64,000 nucleotides of DNA from Pseudomonadota bacterium. Its GTDB lineage: Bacteria > Bdellovibrionota > Bacteriovoracia > Bacteriovoracales > Bacteriovoracaceae. Each line of letters starts with the position of its first letter. Position 1 is the first letter of the stretch. Where the stretch lies: assembly GCA_027487515.1 (NCBI GenBank), contig JAIYDL010000005.1, positions 1-64,000 of the forward strand. Direction: 5' to 3'. Below the pieces are notes generated by a model that did not search any database, was not told where the DNA came from, and saw only the letters and a list, made by a program, of their open reading frames with translations. Positions 26,574 to 33,082 of this stretch are shown piece by piece. The translations under genes and the position numbers were made by a program.

Positions 26574-27008
26574 ATGGAAGTTTCAAAACCGATAGAGCTG
26601 ACCTACATTGATGAACTCCGGATCTTACACAACGTCCGACTTCTCTCTCGGCATGACCTCAACCCAGTGTATTCGAAAGAAAACCTTAGGGTCCAGTTTG
26701 ACCTCAAGGGCGGTATCCGGGGCACGATTACCTGCTACCTTTGCCTTGATGAGCGGGAGCTGTCACAGTCAGAGAAGAACTTTCTGTTTCCGCTTTTTGT
26801 AGAGTCCATGAATATTCTCGTCGGCCGACAGATCACCCTGGATGCCGAACTCGCGGACCAACGGATCACGATGTCACCGCCACGGCTCTCGATGGTCCCG
26901 AGTGAGATCAACTCCTCATTTAGGTCCATGACTCAGAAGTATGAGTTGGAACTCGATGATCTGGCCTACAGCATTTTGACAGAGTATAGTCTCGAAGCGT
27001 TTAACTAG
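26574..27008 (+). CDS. CheX-like chemotaxis phosphatase
   Basis: This 144-residue protein starts at the ATG at 26574, which has GAGGAA just upstream; a longer reading frame would overlap cheY and is rejected. It fits the CheC/CheX pattern: an E-x-x-N motif ESMN (77-80) corresponding to the residues that attack phospho-CheY, a Gly after it (NILVG) and a later SPPRL like the ISPP segment. CheX-type enzymes carry a single ExxN per subunit and act as dimers. Its neighbour cheY is the obvious substrate (inference). Confidence 0.6.
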   Translation: MEVSKPIELTYIDELRILHNVRLLSRHDLNPVYSKENLRVQFDLKGGIRGTITCYLCLDERELSQSEKNFLFPLFVESMNILVGRQITLDAELADQRITMSPPRLSMVPSEINSSFRSMTQKYELELDDLAYSILTEYSLEAFN

Positions 27009-27016
27009 GACGAAGC

Positions 27017-27331
27017 ATGAAAACTGCGATCCAGTCTCTAGGTCTTGTTGTGGCGTTCTTCCTATTCCTCTCCATCACAGTGAGTGGCACCCCACTCTTC
27101 GTCCATATCTATGGTCTGACGGCACCGGTAACCAAGGGTGTGCAATCCGCGGTCGAGGACTTCGTTTCCCGGTCTGCCGACGGAACTCGAACTTACTCCA
27201 AAAGACTGTTCGAGAACTCTTTACCGCGGGTCGGGGGGAGCAAGCTGCCCGCCACCGCGATCGGAACACCGGCAGAGTTGGTTTCAGAGAAAGATAAGGA
27301 ACGCCTCGAAGCCCTCATTAAGAACCACTAG
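27017..27331 (+). CDS. small secreted or membrane-anchored protein of unknown function
   Basis: This 104-residue protein has a hydrophobic N-terminus (about 7-30) followed by a polar, helical stretch rich in Lys, Glu and Ser. No family is recognised. It starts 8 bases after the CheX-like gene and is probably the third gene of that operon. Only 3 bases separate its stop codon from the stop of the convergent small gene at 27335. Confidence 0.5.
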   Translation: MKTAIQSLGLVVAFFLFLSITVSGTPLFVHIYGLTAPVTKGVQSAVEDFVSRSADGTRTYSKRLFENSLPRVGGSKLPATAIGTPAELVSEKDKERLEALIKNH

Positions 27332-27334
27332 CCG

Positions 27335-27502
27335 CTACTGCGCAGTGGCCGTCTGAGCGGGCGCCTCGGGTGACTGTGGTTCCACTGTTGCCTTCGGATT
27401 TGTACGCTCACTTTCGCTCATCTGCGCACATTCGGTAGTGGTTTCCGCCGCGAAAGAAGCCGAAATGATGCCAAAACAAACGAAGAAAATAAGAACTTTC
27501 AT
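27335..27502 (-). CDS. 55-residue secreted peptide, paralogue of the 27668 gene
   Basis: A tiny gene easily missed. A perfect AAGGAGG stands 5 nt before the ATG, and the N-terminus MKVLIFFVCFGIISASFA is a clear signal peptide with cleavage after SFA. The mature part is only about 36 residues: polar, rich in Thr, Glu and Pro, with one Cys in ETTTECAQMSESERTNPK. That segment aligns with ESTTECPMMRESNVRNNPK of the next gene upstream, so the two are related. A sigma-54-like element lies about 35 bases upstream. Function is unknown. Confidence 0.7.
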   Translation of the reverse strand: MKVLIFFVCFGIISASFAAETTTECAQMSESERTNPKATVEPQSPEAPAQTATAQ

Positions 27503-27536
27503 GAGAACCTCCTTAAAGTGATTCTACCCTTGTCCT

Positions 27537-27553
27537 TACAAGCTGCGTGCCAG
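27537..27553 (-). promoter_or_regulatory. sigma-54-type promoter element for the 55-residue peptide
   Basis: On the minus strand CTGGCACG, 4 nt, TTGTA. It matches the -24/-12 consensus (YTGGCACG-N4-TTGCW) at every fixed base except one, the C of the -12 GC, which is T. Start-site spacing would give a leader of about 25 nt that contains the Shine-Dalgarno sequence. Confidence 0.45.
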
Positions 27554-27628
27554 GTGGTGGTGAGGTAAGTATGGAAGATTTCGTGGGAGTTAGCGGAGGA
27601 GATGTCAAATCGAGGAAGGCCTGTTGAT

Positions 27629-27658
27629 AAAAAAAGCAGGGGGACCGGAGTCCCCCTG
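27629..27658 (-). terminator. intrinsic terminator after the 58-residue peptide gene
   Basis: On the minus strand CAGGGGGAC, a 4-nt loop, GTCCCCCTG, then C and seven T. It stands 10 bases past the stop codon at 27668 and separates the two peptide genes into individual transcripts. Confidence 0.93.
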
Positions 27659-27667
27659 TGAATGAGC

Positions 27668-27844
27668 TTACTGAACCGAACCGCGGACAGTTTTTGGTCG
27701 GGGTCGTTGAGTGCCGAGATTCTCTTTCGGATTATTCCGAACATTCGATTCTCGCATCATCGGACACTCTGTTGTCGATTCCCCTCCAAAGGCTAGGGAA
27801 CTAAAAAACGATAGAAAAATCAAAACGGTGAACAGCTTATGCAT
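27668..27844 (-). CDS. 58-residue secreted peptide
   Basis: I take the ATG at 27844 (MHKLFTVLIFLSFFSSLAFG, a signal peptide) with GGGGGA upstream; an ATG nine codons earlier would extend the signal peptide needlessly. The mature peptide of about 38 residues holds one Cys in ESTTECPMMRES and a basic C-terminal half (RNNPKENLGTQRPRPK). It is related to the 55-residue product of the next gene. It has its own sigma-54-like promoter and terminator, so it is a single-gene unit. Function is unknown. Confidence 0.7.
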   Translation of the reverse strand: MHKLFTVLIFLSFFSSLAFGGESTTECPMMRESNVRNNPKENLGTQRPRPKTVRGSVQ

Positions 27845-27877
27845 ATTTTCCCCCACGAGGTTGTGTAACATTTATCA

Positions 27878-27894
27878 AGCAAGATGGCTGCCAA
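27878..27894 (-). promoter_or_regulatory. sigma-54-type promoter element for the 58-residue peptide
   Basis: On the minus strand TTGGCAGC, 4 nt, TTGCT. The invariant GG-N10-GC spacing is exact and TTGGCA and TTGCT match the consensus. It lies 33 bases before the start codon at 27844. Confidence 0.55.
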
Positions 27895-27989
27895 ATGAGG
27901 TCTTCGGTATGTACGCAGGATGAGGTATAAGGCTGTTTAAAATTTGAGCAGGTGTCAGAGGATTTGTCGAAACTCTAGGCAGTAAGAGA

Positions 27990-28013
27990 CCGGCGGCACG
28001 GGAGTGCCACCGG
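27990..28013 (-). terminator. hairpin after the YD-repeat/small-protein operon
   Basis: CCGGCGGCAC and GTGCCACCGG pair over 10 bp (one G-T on the minus strand) around a 4-nt loop, 13 bases past the stop at 28026. The following TCTCTTAC is a poor T-run. Confidence 0.65.
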
Positions 28014-28025
28014 ATGAGAGAAAAA

Positions 28026-28295
28026 CTATTGTTTAGTCGCACCCTGCTTGGCATTAGGTCGGCCTCGGTTCGGTGAGTTCAGGTCTTTCTGGCCTTCGCT
28101 GTGGTGCTGGGCCATGCAGGCCTTGAAACACGGGCCGCATCCGACCACGCTAGGGGCTTGGCATGGATCCGTCGTCGTCGAGGGATTGCGCTCACCCAGC
28201 ATGGAATTCCGTACCGGTGCAGAACCGGTGCCCGGGCCAGATGCGAAGCTGAGTGAAGAAACGGCGAACAGTGTGATGAATAAGTATGTTTTCAT
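28026..28295 (-). CDS. small secreted protein with a CGPC-containing four-cysteine core
   Basis: This 89-residue protein has a signal peptide (MKTYLFITLFAVSSLSFA) and four cysteines C45, C53, C56 and C60 in a short core that includes CGPCFKAC. The Cys-Gly-Pro-Cys sequence is the thioredoxin active-site motif, but there is no thioredoxin fold here, so metal binding or disulfides are as likely. The tail is polar and ends ATKQ. AAGGAGA precedes the ATG by 5 nt. It follows the YD-repeat gene by 10 bases and must be co-transcribed with it. Confidence 0.7.
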   Translation of the reverse strand: MKTYLFITLFAVSSLSFASGPGTGSAPVRNSMLGERNPSTTTDPCQAPSVVGCGPCFKACMAQHHSEGQKDLNSPNRGRPNAKQGATKQ

Positions 28296-28305
28296 GGAAA
28301 TCTCC

Positions 28306-29934
28306 TTACATGTTTAGGTTAACGCCAGCGGGCTTCACGATGGTGAGCAGGTTCTGGAACGCTTGAGTCACCTGCAACGCCATCTTATGGCCAGCACTCG
28401 ACTCCACTTTCTTGATCTCGCCGTAGTTATCGTAGGCCACGTTGATCTTCCCGACTTTTTCCATCTCGATCTCAACGGGCTTCCCGAGAGCGTTGTACTT
28501 GAAGGCCAGAACCCGGCGTGAAGACTCGGACTCCTGGTCCACCATCTTTGAGATCTTCCCTTTCGTGTCGTAGATCAGGAACACAGTCTTGCCTTGGTTG
28601 TTCGCCGCTTTCACAAGGTTGCCCTTGGCATCGTAGTCGAACGAAGTTGTGCCTTCGTTGTTGACGACTTTCTTGATCTTATTGATGCTCGCGTCGTACT
28701 CGATGTTAACGAAGTCACCCTTGGTCGACGACTTCTTGGTCAGAAGGCCGTTCGAGTTGTATTCGAAGTTTGTGACGTGGTTTCCGCGGGCAATCTTCAA
28801 CGGGAGAGAGTTCTCGGCGAAGATGGTGTCTGTCTTGATGCCGTTGATCTCGGTGAGGATTCTGTACGTGTAGCGCGCACCATCGGCAGTGGTCTTCGTT
28901 TCGTACTCGTAGCGATTTGCGACGGGTTTACCATCGAAGCCGGGCTTCGTGACAGTGGTCCAGTAGTGGTTTTCCGAGTTCTTCGGATCGGCACCGTATT
29001 GGTACTTTGTTTGCTCCCCGTTCCGGTCGAGGACCTCCGTAACGAAGAAGGTCTTCTGGTCGTAAGCAATCTTTAGCTTCGTCTTATCGGCGTAGCGGAT
29101 TTCAGAGAGGTTGTGGGACTTGTCGTAGCCATACTCGTAGGCGTTATCACCGATGTCGTTCGAGTAAACGAGATCGGATTCGTCGTACTTGTACGAGGCT
29201 TTTTTATCGCCAGCGGACCAGATCTCTTTTACGAGACCACCTGGGTACCAGGCGAAGAAGATCTGCTTTGCTTGTGAGTCTTTGATCGATTCGAGCTTCC
29301 CATCCTTGTACGTGAAGCCGACGAAGTACCCTGACTTATCGGTGATCTTCATGAGCTGACCGGTAGAGTTAAAGAAGTCGGCCCGGCCATCGGTGTGGAC
29401 ACGGCGGTAGCCGTCCTTTGTGACGAAGAGCTCCTGAGGGCCTCGGTCGTTTGAGTAGAGAACCGATCCAGAGGCCACCGTCGCCTGCACACCGAAGTTC
29501 ACTGAGTAGGTGTGTCGGAGTTCAGCATTGTTTGCGAGCTTCTGCACGAGGTCGCTCGATGCCTTCTCGGAGAGCGCGGTCTTCTTTTTCATTTCGTTGA
29601 CGATCTTCGTCGCCGCGGCGACCGCATCTACTGGAGTCTTCGGAGTGAAGCGTGTTTTGGCACCGGAGCCATGCTCGTGAACGATGATCGCTCCATCGGC
29701 GGAGATCTCGAGCTTCGTCTCGAACTCGCTACCCCAGCCAAAGCCGAACCAGCCAACATCCGTAGACTTCGAGTTATACGTTCGAGTAATTTCAAGCTTC
29801 TTGCCACCCCCAGGAACGACGATGTCCGTGTAGGAGATGTAGAAGTTCCCATTCTTGAGGTTCACACCAGCGTGTACCAAGGACGTAGCGAGGAGTGCAA
29901 CGAGGGTGAGAGAGAATCCTTTAACAAACATCAT
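28306..29934 (-). CDS. secreted YD-repeat (RHS-like) protein without a toxin tail
   Basis: This 542-residue protein has a signal peptide cleaving near VHAG. It then shows the typical opening of RHS/DUF6531 proteins: NGNFYISYTDIVVPGGGKKL, TRTYNSKS and FGFGWGSEF. Many YD-type repeats follow (GYRRVHTDGRADFF, YEYGYDKSHNLSEIRY, FDYDAKGNLVKA). The RHS core motif that precedes a variable toxin is not seen and the protein ends soon after the repeats (PAGVNLNM), so it looks like a shell or adhesin rather than a polymorphic toxin. It is driven by a sigma-28-like promoter that overlaps the end of tadB. Confidence 0.78.
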   Translation of the reverse strand: MMFVKGFSLTLVALLATSLVHAGVNLKNGNFYISYTDIVVPGGGKKLEITRTYNSKSTDVGWFGFGWGSEFETKLEISADGAIIVHEHGSGAKTRFTPKTPVDAVAAATKIVNEMKKKTALSEKASSDLVQKLANNAELRHTYSVNFGVQATVASGSVLYSNDRGPQELFVTKDGYRRVHTDGRADFFNSTGQLMKITDKSGYFVGFTYKDGKLESIKDSQAKQIFFAWYPGGLVKEIWSAGDKKASYKYDESDLVYSNDIGDNAYEYGYDKSHNLSEIRYADKTKLKIAYDQKTFFVTEVLDRNGEQTKYQYGADPKNSENHYWTTVTKPGFDGKPVANRYEYETKTTADGARYTYRILTEINGIKTDTIFAENSLPLKIARGNHVTNFEYNSNGLLTKKSSTKGDFVNIEYDASINKIKKVVNNEGTTSFDYDAKGNLVKAANNQGKTVFLIYDTKGKISKMVDQESESSRRVLAFKYNALGKPVEIEMEKVGKINVAYDNYGEIKKVESSAGHKMALQVTQAFQNLLTIVKPAGVNLNM

Positions 29935-29971
29935 AAATCCACCTTTTTGCAGACGTAGTCAACCGTGACAA

Positions 29972-29999
29972 TTATCGGTCACTACGGAGCTAAACTTTA
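29972..29999 (-). promoter_or_regulatory. near-consensus sigma-28 (FliA)-type promoter for the YD-repeat operon
   Basis: On the minus strand TAAAGTTT, 12 nt, ACCGATAA. The -35 part is identical to the FliA consensus and the -10 part differs only in its first base. The spacing is one base longer than the E. coli 11. It would start transcription about 30 bases before the ATG at 29934. The -35 half overlaps the last codons of tadB. Confidence 0.6.
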
Positions 30000-30961
30000 A
30001 TGTCAATTATCTTCATGATAACCCACATCCCGATGCCTACCATACCGCAGATAATGATCAGGAAAACAATGCCGAGGACGGTACCGAAGAGGAGCGGAAA
30101 GTATTCGGGATCACCGCTCCCGAACATCAGCATCATCATGAAGGGCATGGCCCCGATGATGTAGGCCTGGATCTTCCCGGAGGCGATGTAGGTATCGATT
30201 TTCAGTTGCAGCCGGACTCGCTCTCGGATCACGATGACGATGGTGTCAAAAACTTCTGCAAGGTTACCACCGGTTTCGCGGAGAATGTTGACACTCGTGA
30301 CGAACATTTCGTTGTCCTCCGTGTACAACCGTCGCTTCAGGTTTTCCAGGGCCTCTTCGAGCGGAACCCCGATCTTCGCCTGCTGTAAGACGAGGTTGAA
30401 TTCTTGGCTCACGGGGGCGGGCATCTCGTCGACGACCATGCCGATTGCCTGCGGCATCGTGAGTCCCGCCCGGATTCCGTTCGCGAGAAGATTGAGAGCA
30501 TCGACCATTTGAACGGCGTACTGCTTTTTCCTTTTATTTTCGAAGTAATCCACGATCGGCTTCGGGGACTTCCATCCGACGAAGAAGAGAACGATGGCGA
30601 CGAAGATCGCGAGGGGGATTTTTCCCAAGAGTGCGATCGCGATGAACGCGAGGATCGCCGAGCCGAATGACATGATGAGAAGGGCGATGGTGATGCGGTG
30701 AGGCTCAACCTCGATGAACATGATCTCAAATTTTTTCAGGATGTAGTCGCGGGTACCGAAGGTCTGATCGTCGATCCAGGAGAAGAGCTTGACCGAGTTG
30801 ATGTAGGTGTAGCCAAAGACGGCAGCACCGATCACGATCAGGAGACCCTTGACGCCAAGGACGTCGAGGAGGAGGCTAATTTCTTTCTGCCGCCGCGGCT
30901 CCTGGGCCAGGGCCGGGAAGTTTAAGAGGAAGAAAGCGAAGAGGCCAACGATCCGTTTCAT
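29990..30961 (-). CDS. tadB: Tad pilus inner-membrane platform protein (GspF domain)
   Basis: This 323-residue protein starts with a signal-like segment. It has membrane helices around 36-56, 92-130, 270-290 and 298-320, and a cytoplasmic GspF/T2SSF domain between them (MVDALNLLANGIRAGLTMPQAIG, ETGGNLAEVFDTIV). It is expected to form the membrane platform that the CpaF ATPase drives. Only one such gene is present, while Tad loci usually encode TadB and TadC. It lies 1 base after the fusion ATPase gene. Confidence 0.88.
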   Translation of the reverse strand: MKRIVGLFAFFLLNFPALAQEPRRQKEISLLLDVLGVKGLLIVIGAAVFGYTYINSVKLFSWIDDQTFGTRDYILKKFEIMFIEVEPHRITIALLIMSFGSAILAFIAIALLGKIPLAIFVAIVLFFVGWKSPKPIVDYFENKRKKQYAVQMVDALNLLANGIRAGLTMPQAIGMVVDEMPAPVSQEFNLVLQQAKIGVPLEEALENLKRRLYTEDNEMFVTSVNILRETGGNLAEVFDTIVIVIRERVRLQLKIDTYIASGKIQAYIIGAMPFMMMLMFGSGDPEYFPLLFGTVLGIVFLIIICGMVGIGMWVIMKIIDIKV

Positions 30962-30962
30962 A

Positions 30963-33080
30963 CTACTTATTCGTGAACAGGCCCCGAGGGACCTTGTACC
31001 CTTTCTTTTCGAGTGTTTCGATGAACTTCGGGATGAATCCGGTGGCCATGAATTTTCCCACGATCTTTCCTTCTTTATTCATGCCTTCCTGCTTGTAAGT
31101 GAAGATATCCTGGAGCGTGATCACTTCCCCCTGAATCCCTCCGATCTCGGTGATGTAGAGGCACTTTCGAGAACCGTCATCGAGCCGAGACTGCTGGATG
31201 ATCATGTGAACCGCAGAGGCGATCATTTCCTTGATGGCCTTCTGGGGGAGACCGGCACCGGCGTACTGGACCAGCGTCTCGAGCCTCGAGATCGCGTCCC
31301 GGGGAGTGTTCGAGTGGACCGTGGTCATGGACCCGTCGTGGCCAGTGTTCATCGCCTGGAGCATGTCGAGCGTTTCTCCCCCTCGACACTCACCCACGAC
31401 GATCCGGTCTGGACGCATCCGAAGCGTCTGCTTCACGAGGCAGCGGATGTCGATCGCCCCGTCACCCTCGAGCGACGGAGGCCTCGTCTCGAGGCGAACC
31501 ACGTGGTCTTGGGGGAAGTTAAGCTCCGCGGAGTCCTCGCACGTGATGATGCGCTCGTTCGACTGAATGAAGCCTCCGAGCATGTTGATGAGGGTTGTCT
31601 TACCAGAGCCCGTACCCCCAGAAACGACGATGTTCCGGTGGGCCTCAACGGAGATCCGGAGGAAGTCGGCCATTTCTTCGGTCATGGCCCCGAACGAGAC
31701 GAGGTCCTTGTAGGTCAATCGTTTATCCGGAAACTTCCGAATGGTGATGCAGCAGCCATCGATCGCACAGGGGGGAATGATGGCGTGGACTCGGGAACCG
31801 TCCGCGAGGCGGGCGTCAACGTACGGCGTTTTCTCGTCGATCCGCCGTCCGATCGGTGCGACGATCCGTTCGATGACGTTCATGACTTGCCGGTCGTTGG
31901 TGAAAGTCACTTCGGACTTTTTCACCTTTCCTTTCTGCTCGTAGTAAATTTTCTTCGGGCCTACGACCATGATTTCCGAGATGGATTTGTCGGCGAGCAT
32001 GTCTTCTAGAGGTCCGAGGCCCAGGGCTTCGTCGAGGATTTCTTTGACGATCCGGTTCATGTCATCCCGGGAAGGGAGGATGCTCTTCGTATCCTCTTTC
32101 CCGAGGAGCTCGACCACCATCTTCTTCGTCTGCTCCCGGAGGATGATCTTCGCCTTCGGATCATTGTCGTCTTGCTTCTTAAGGTCCATTTCCTCGACGA
32201 GGGATTTATGAATTCTGCCCTTGAGTTCGGTCCACTGGTCCTTCTTCTTAGCGTCGTCGGCGGCTCCGGCCTCTCCGGTCCGCGCGCCGGTCTGAGCGGC
32301 TCCACTATCCTGTGGCTTCGCCAACCGCTCGAGGGTCTTCAGGACATTTTTTTGAATGAGCTTCCGGACGCAGTCGACGACCCCGGACCCGAAGGGTGAG
32401 CCCTTGGCACCCACGAGCACAGGAGTGGACCGGGAGAGAGCGGCGATGCAGCTCGCATCATCTCTGGGGATGGCGTGGAAGACGGGTTTCCCGATCTGCT
32501 TACCGATGACGTCGGGGCTCACGGGGTGGCCTGTCACTGCCTGATTCACGAGGATCTGAATCATGTCCTTGGGAAAGAGCATGGTCACGAGATCCGTGTA
32601 CATGCGCTTGCACTGGTTCACCGCCAGGAGGTCCGGAGAAGCGACGAGGAAGATCAACGTCGAGTACTCCATCGCCTTGAGTGCGAGGGGCGTGAGGTCG
32701 CTCCCGGCGTCGATGACCACCACAGGGTAGATGTTCACCACGGCCTTCAGAACCTTCCCGATGCCCTCTTCGTTGACTTGATTGGCGGCGATCGCTTCCG
32801 TGGGCATTCCGACGTAGGAAAAGCCGGCCTTGTGATCCGCCGTAAAGAGCTGGATCGAGCGCGGGTCGATGGCCCCGCTGAAATCGGAGAGCTCCTTCAG
32901 GTGCTTCTTCGATTTCAGGCCTGTGATAATGTTTTGATCACCACAAGACTTTTGGTCGAAGTCGAGGAGGAGAGTCTTTGCGCGAAGCTCGCCGGCGTAG
33001 GCGATCGCAAGGTTCGCCGCGACCTGGGACTTCCCGACCCCACCCTTGCCGCCGATGATCGTGATAATGTTTCCCGCCAT
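30963..33080 (-). CDS. cpaF: fusion of a CpaE/TadZ-like ParA ATPase with the CpaF/TadA pilus motor ATPase
   Basis: This 705-residue protein contains two complete ATPase modules. Residues 1 to about 250 form a MinD/ParA-like domain with the deviant Walker A GGKGGVGKS (10-18) and a DFDQKSCGDQN switch. CpaE/TadZ proteins use this domain to place the pilus. A linker rich in Ala, Gly and Gln follows at about 250-280. Residues ~285-705 are a TadA/CpaF-type secretion ATPase with IMVVGPKKIYYEQKG, Walker A GGTGSGKTT (~487-495), ECRGGETLDMLQAMNTGHDGSMTTVH-type Asp and His boxes. These are usually two genes. The CpaE-type receiver domain is absent. Confidence 0.9.
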   Translation of the reverse strand: MAGNIITIIGGKGGVGKSQVAANLAIAYAGELRAKTLLLDFDQKSCGDQNIITGLKSKKHLKELSDFSGAIDPRSIQLFTADHKAGFSYVGMPTEAIAANQVNEEGIGKVLKAVVNIYPVVVIDAGSDLTPLALKAMEYSTLIFLVASPDLLAVNQCKRMYTDLVTMLFPKDMIQILVNQAVTGHPVSPDVIGKQIGKPVFHAIPRDDASCIAALSRSTPVLVGAKGSPFGSGVVDCVRKLIQKNVLKTLERLAKPQDSGAAQTGARTGEAGAADDAKKKDQWTELKGRIHKSLVEEMDLKKQDDNDPKAKIILREQTKKMVVELLGKEDTKSILPSRDDMNRIVKEILDEALGLGPLEDMLADKSISEIMVVGPKKIYYEQKGKVKKSEVTFTNDRQVMNVIERIVAPIGRRIDEKTPYVDARLADGSRVHAIIPPCAIDGCCITIRKFPDKRLTYKDLVSFGAMTEEMADFLRISVEAHRNIVVSGGTGSGKTTLINMLGGFIQSNERIITCEDSAELNFPQDHVVRLETRPPSLEGDGAIDIRCLVKQTLRMRPDRIVVGECRGGETLDMLQAMNTGHDGSMTTVHSNTPRDAISRLETLVQYAGAGLPQKAIKEMIASAVHMIIQQSRLDDGSRKCLYITEIGGIQGEVITLQDIFTYKQEGMNKEGKIVGKFMATGFIPKFIETLEKKGYKVPRGLFTNK

Positions 33081-33082
33081 GG

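Noticed and set aside
28026..28295. CGPC in the small protein read as a thioredoxin
   Set aside because: No thioredoxin fold elements surround the motif and the protein is too short.
28306..29934. RHS toxin with immunity gene
   Set aside because: No C-terminal toxin domain and no RHS core motif; the downstream small protein is secreted, unlike a cytoplasmic immunity protein.
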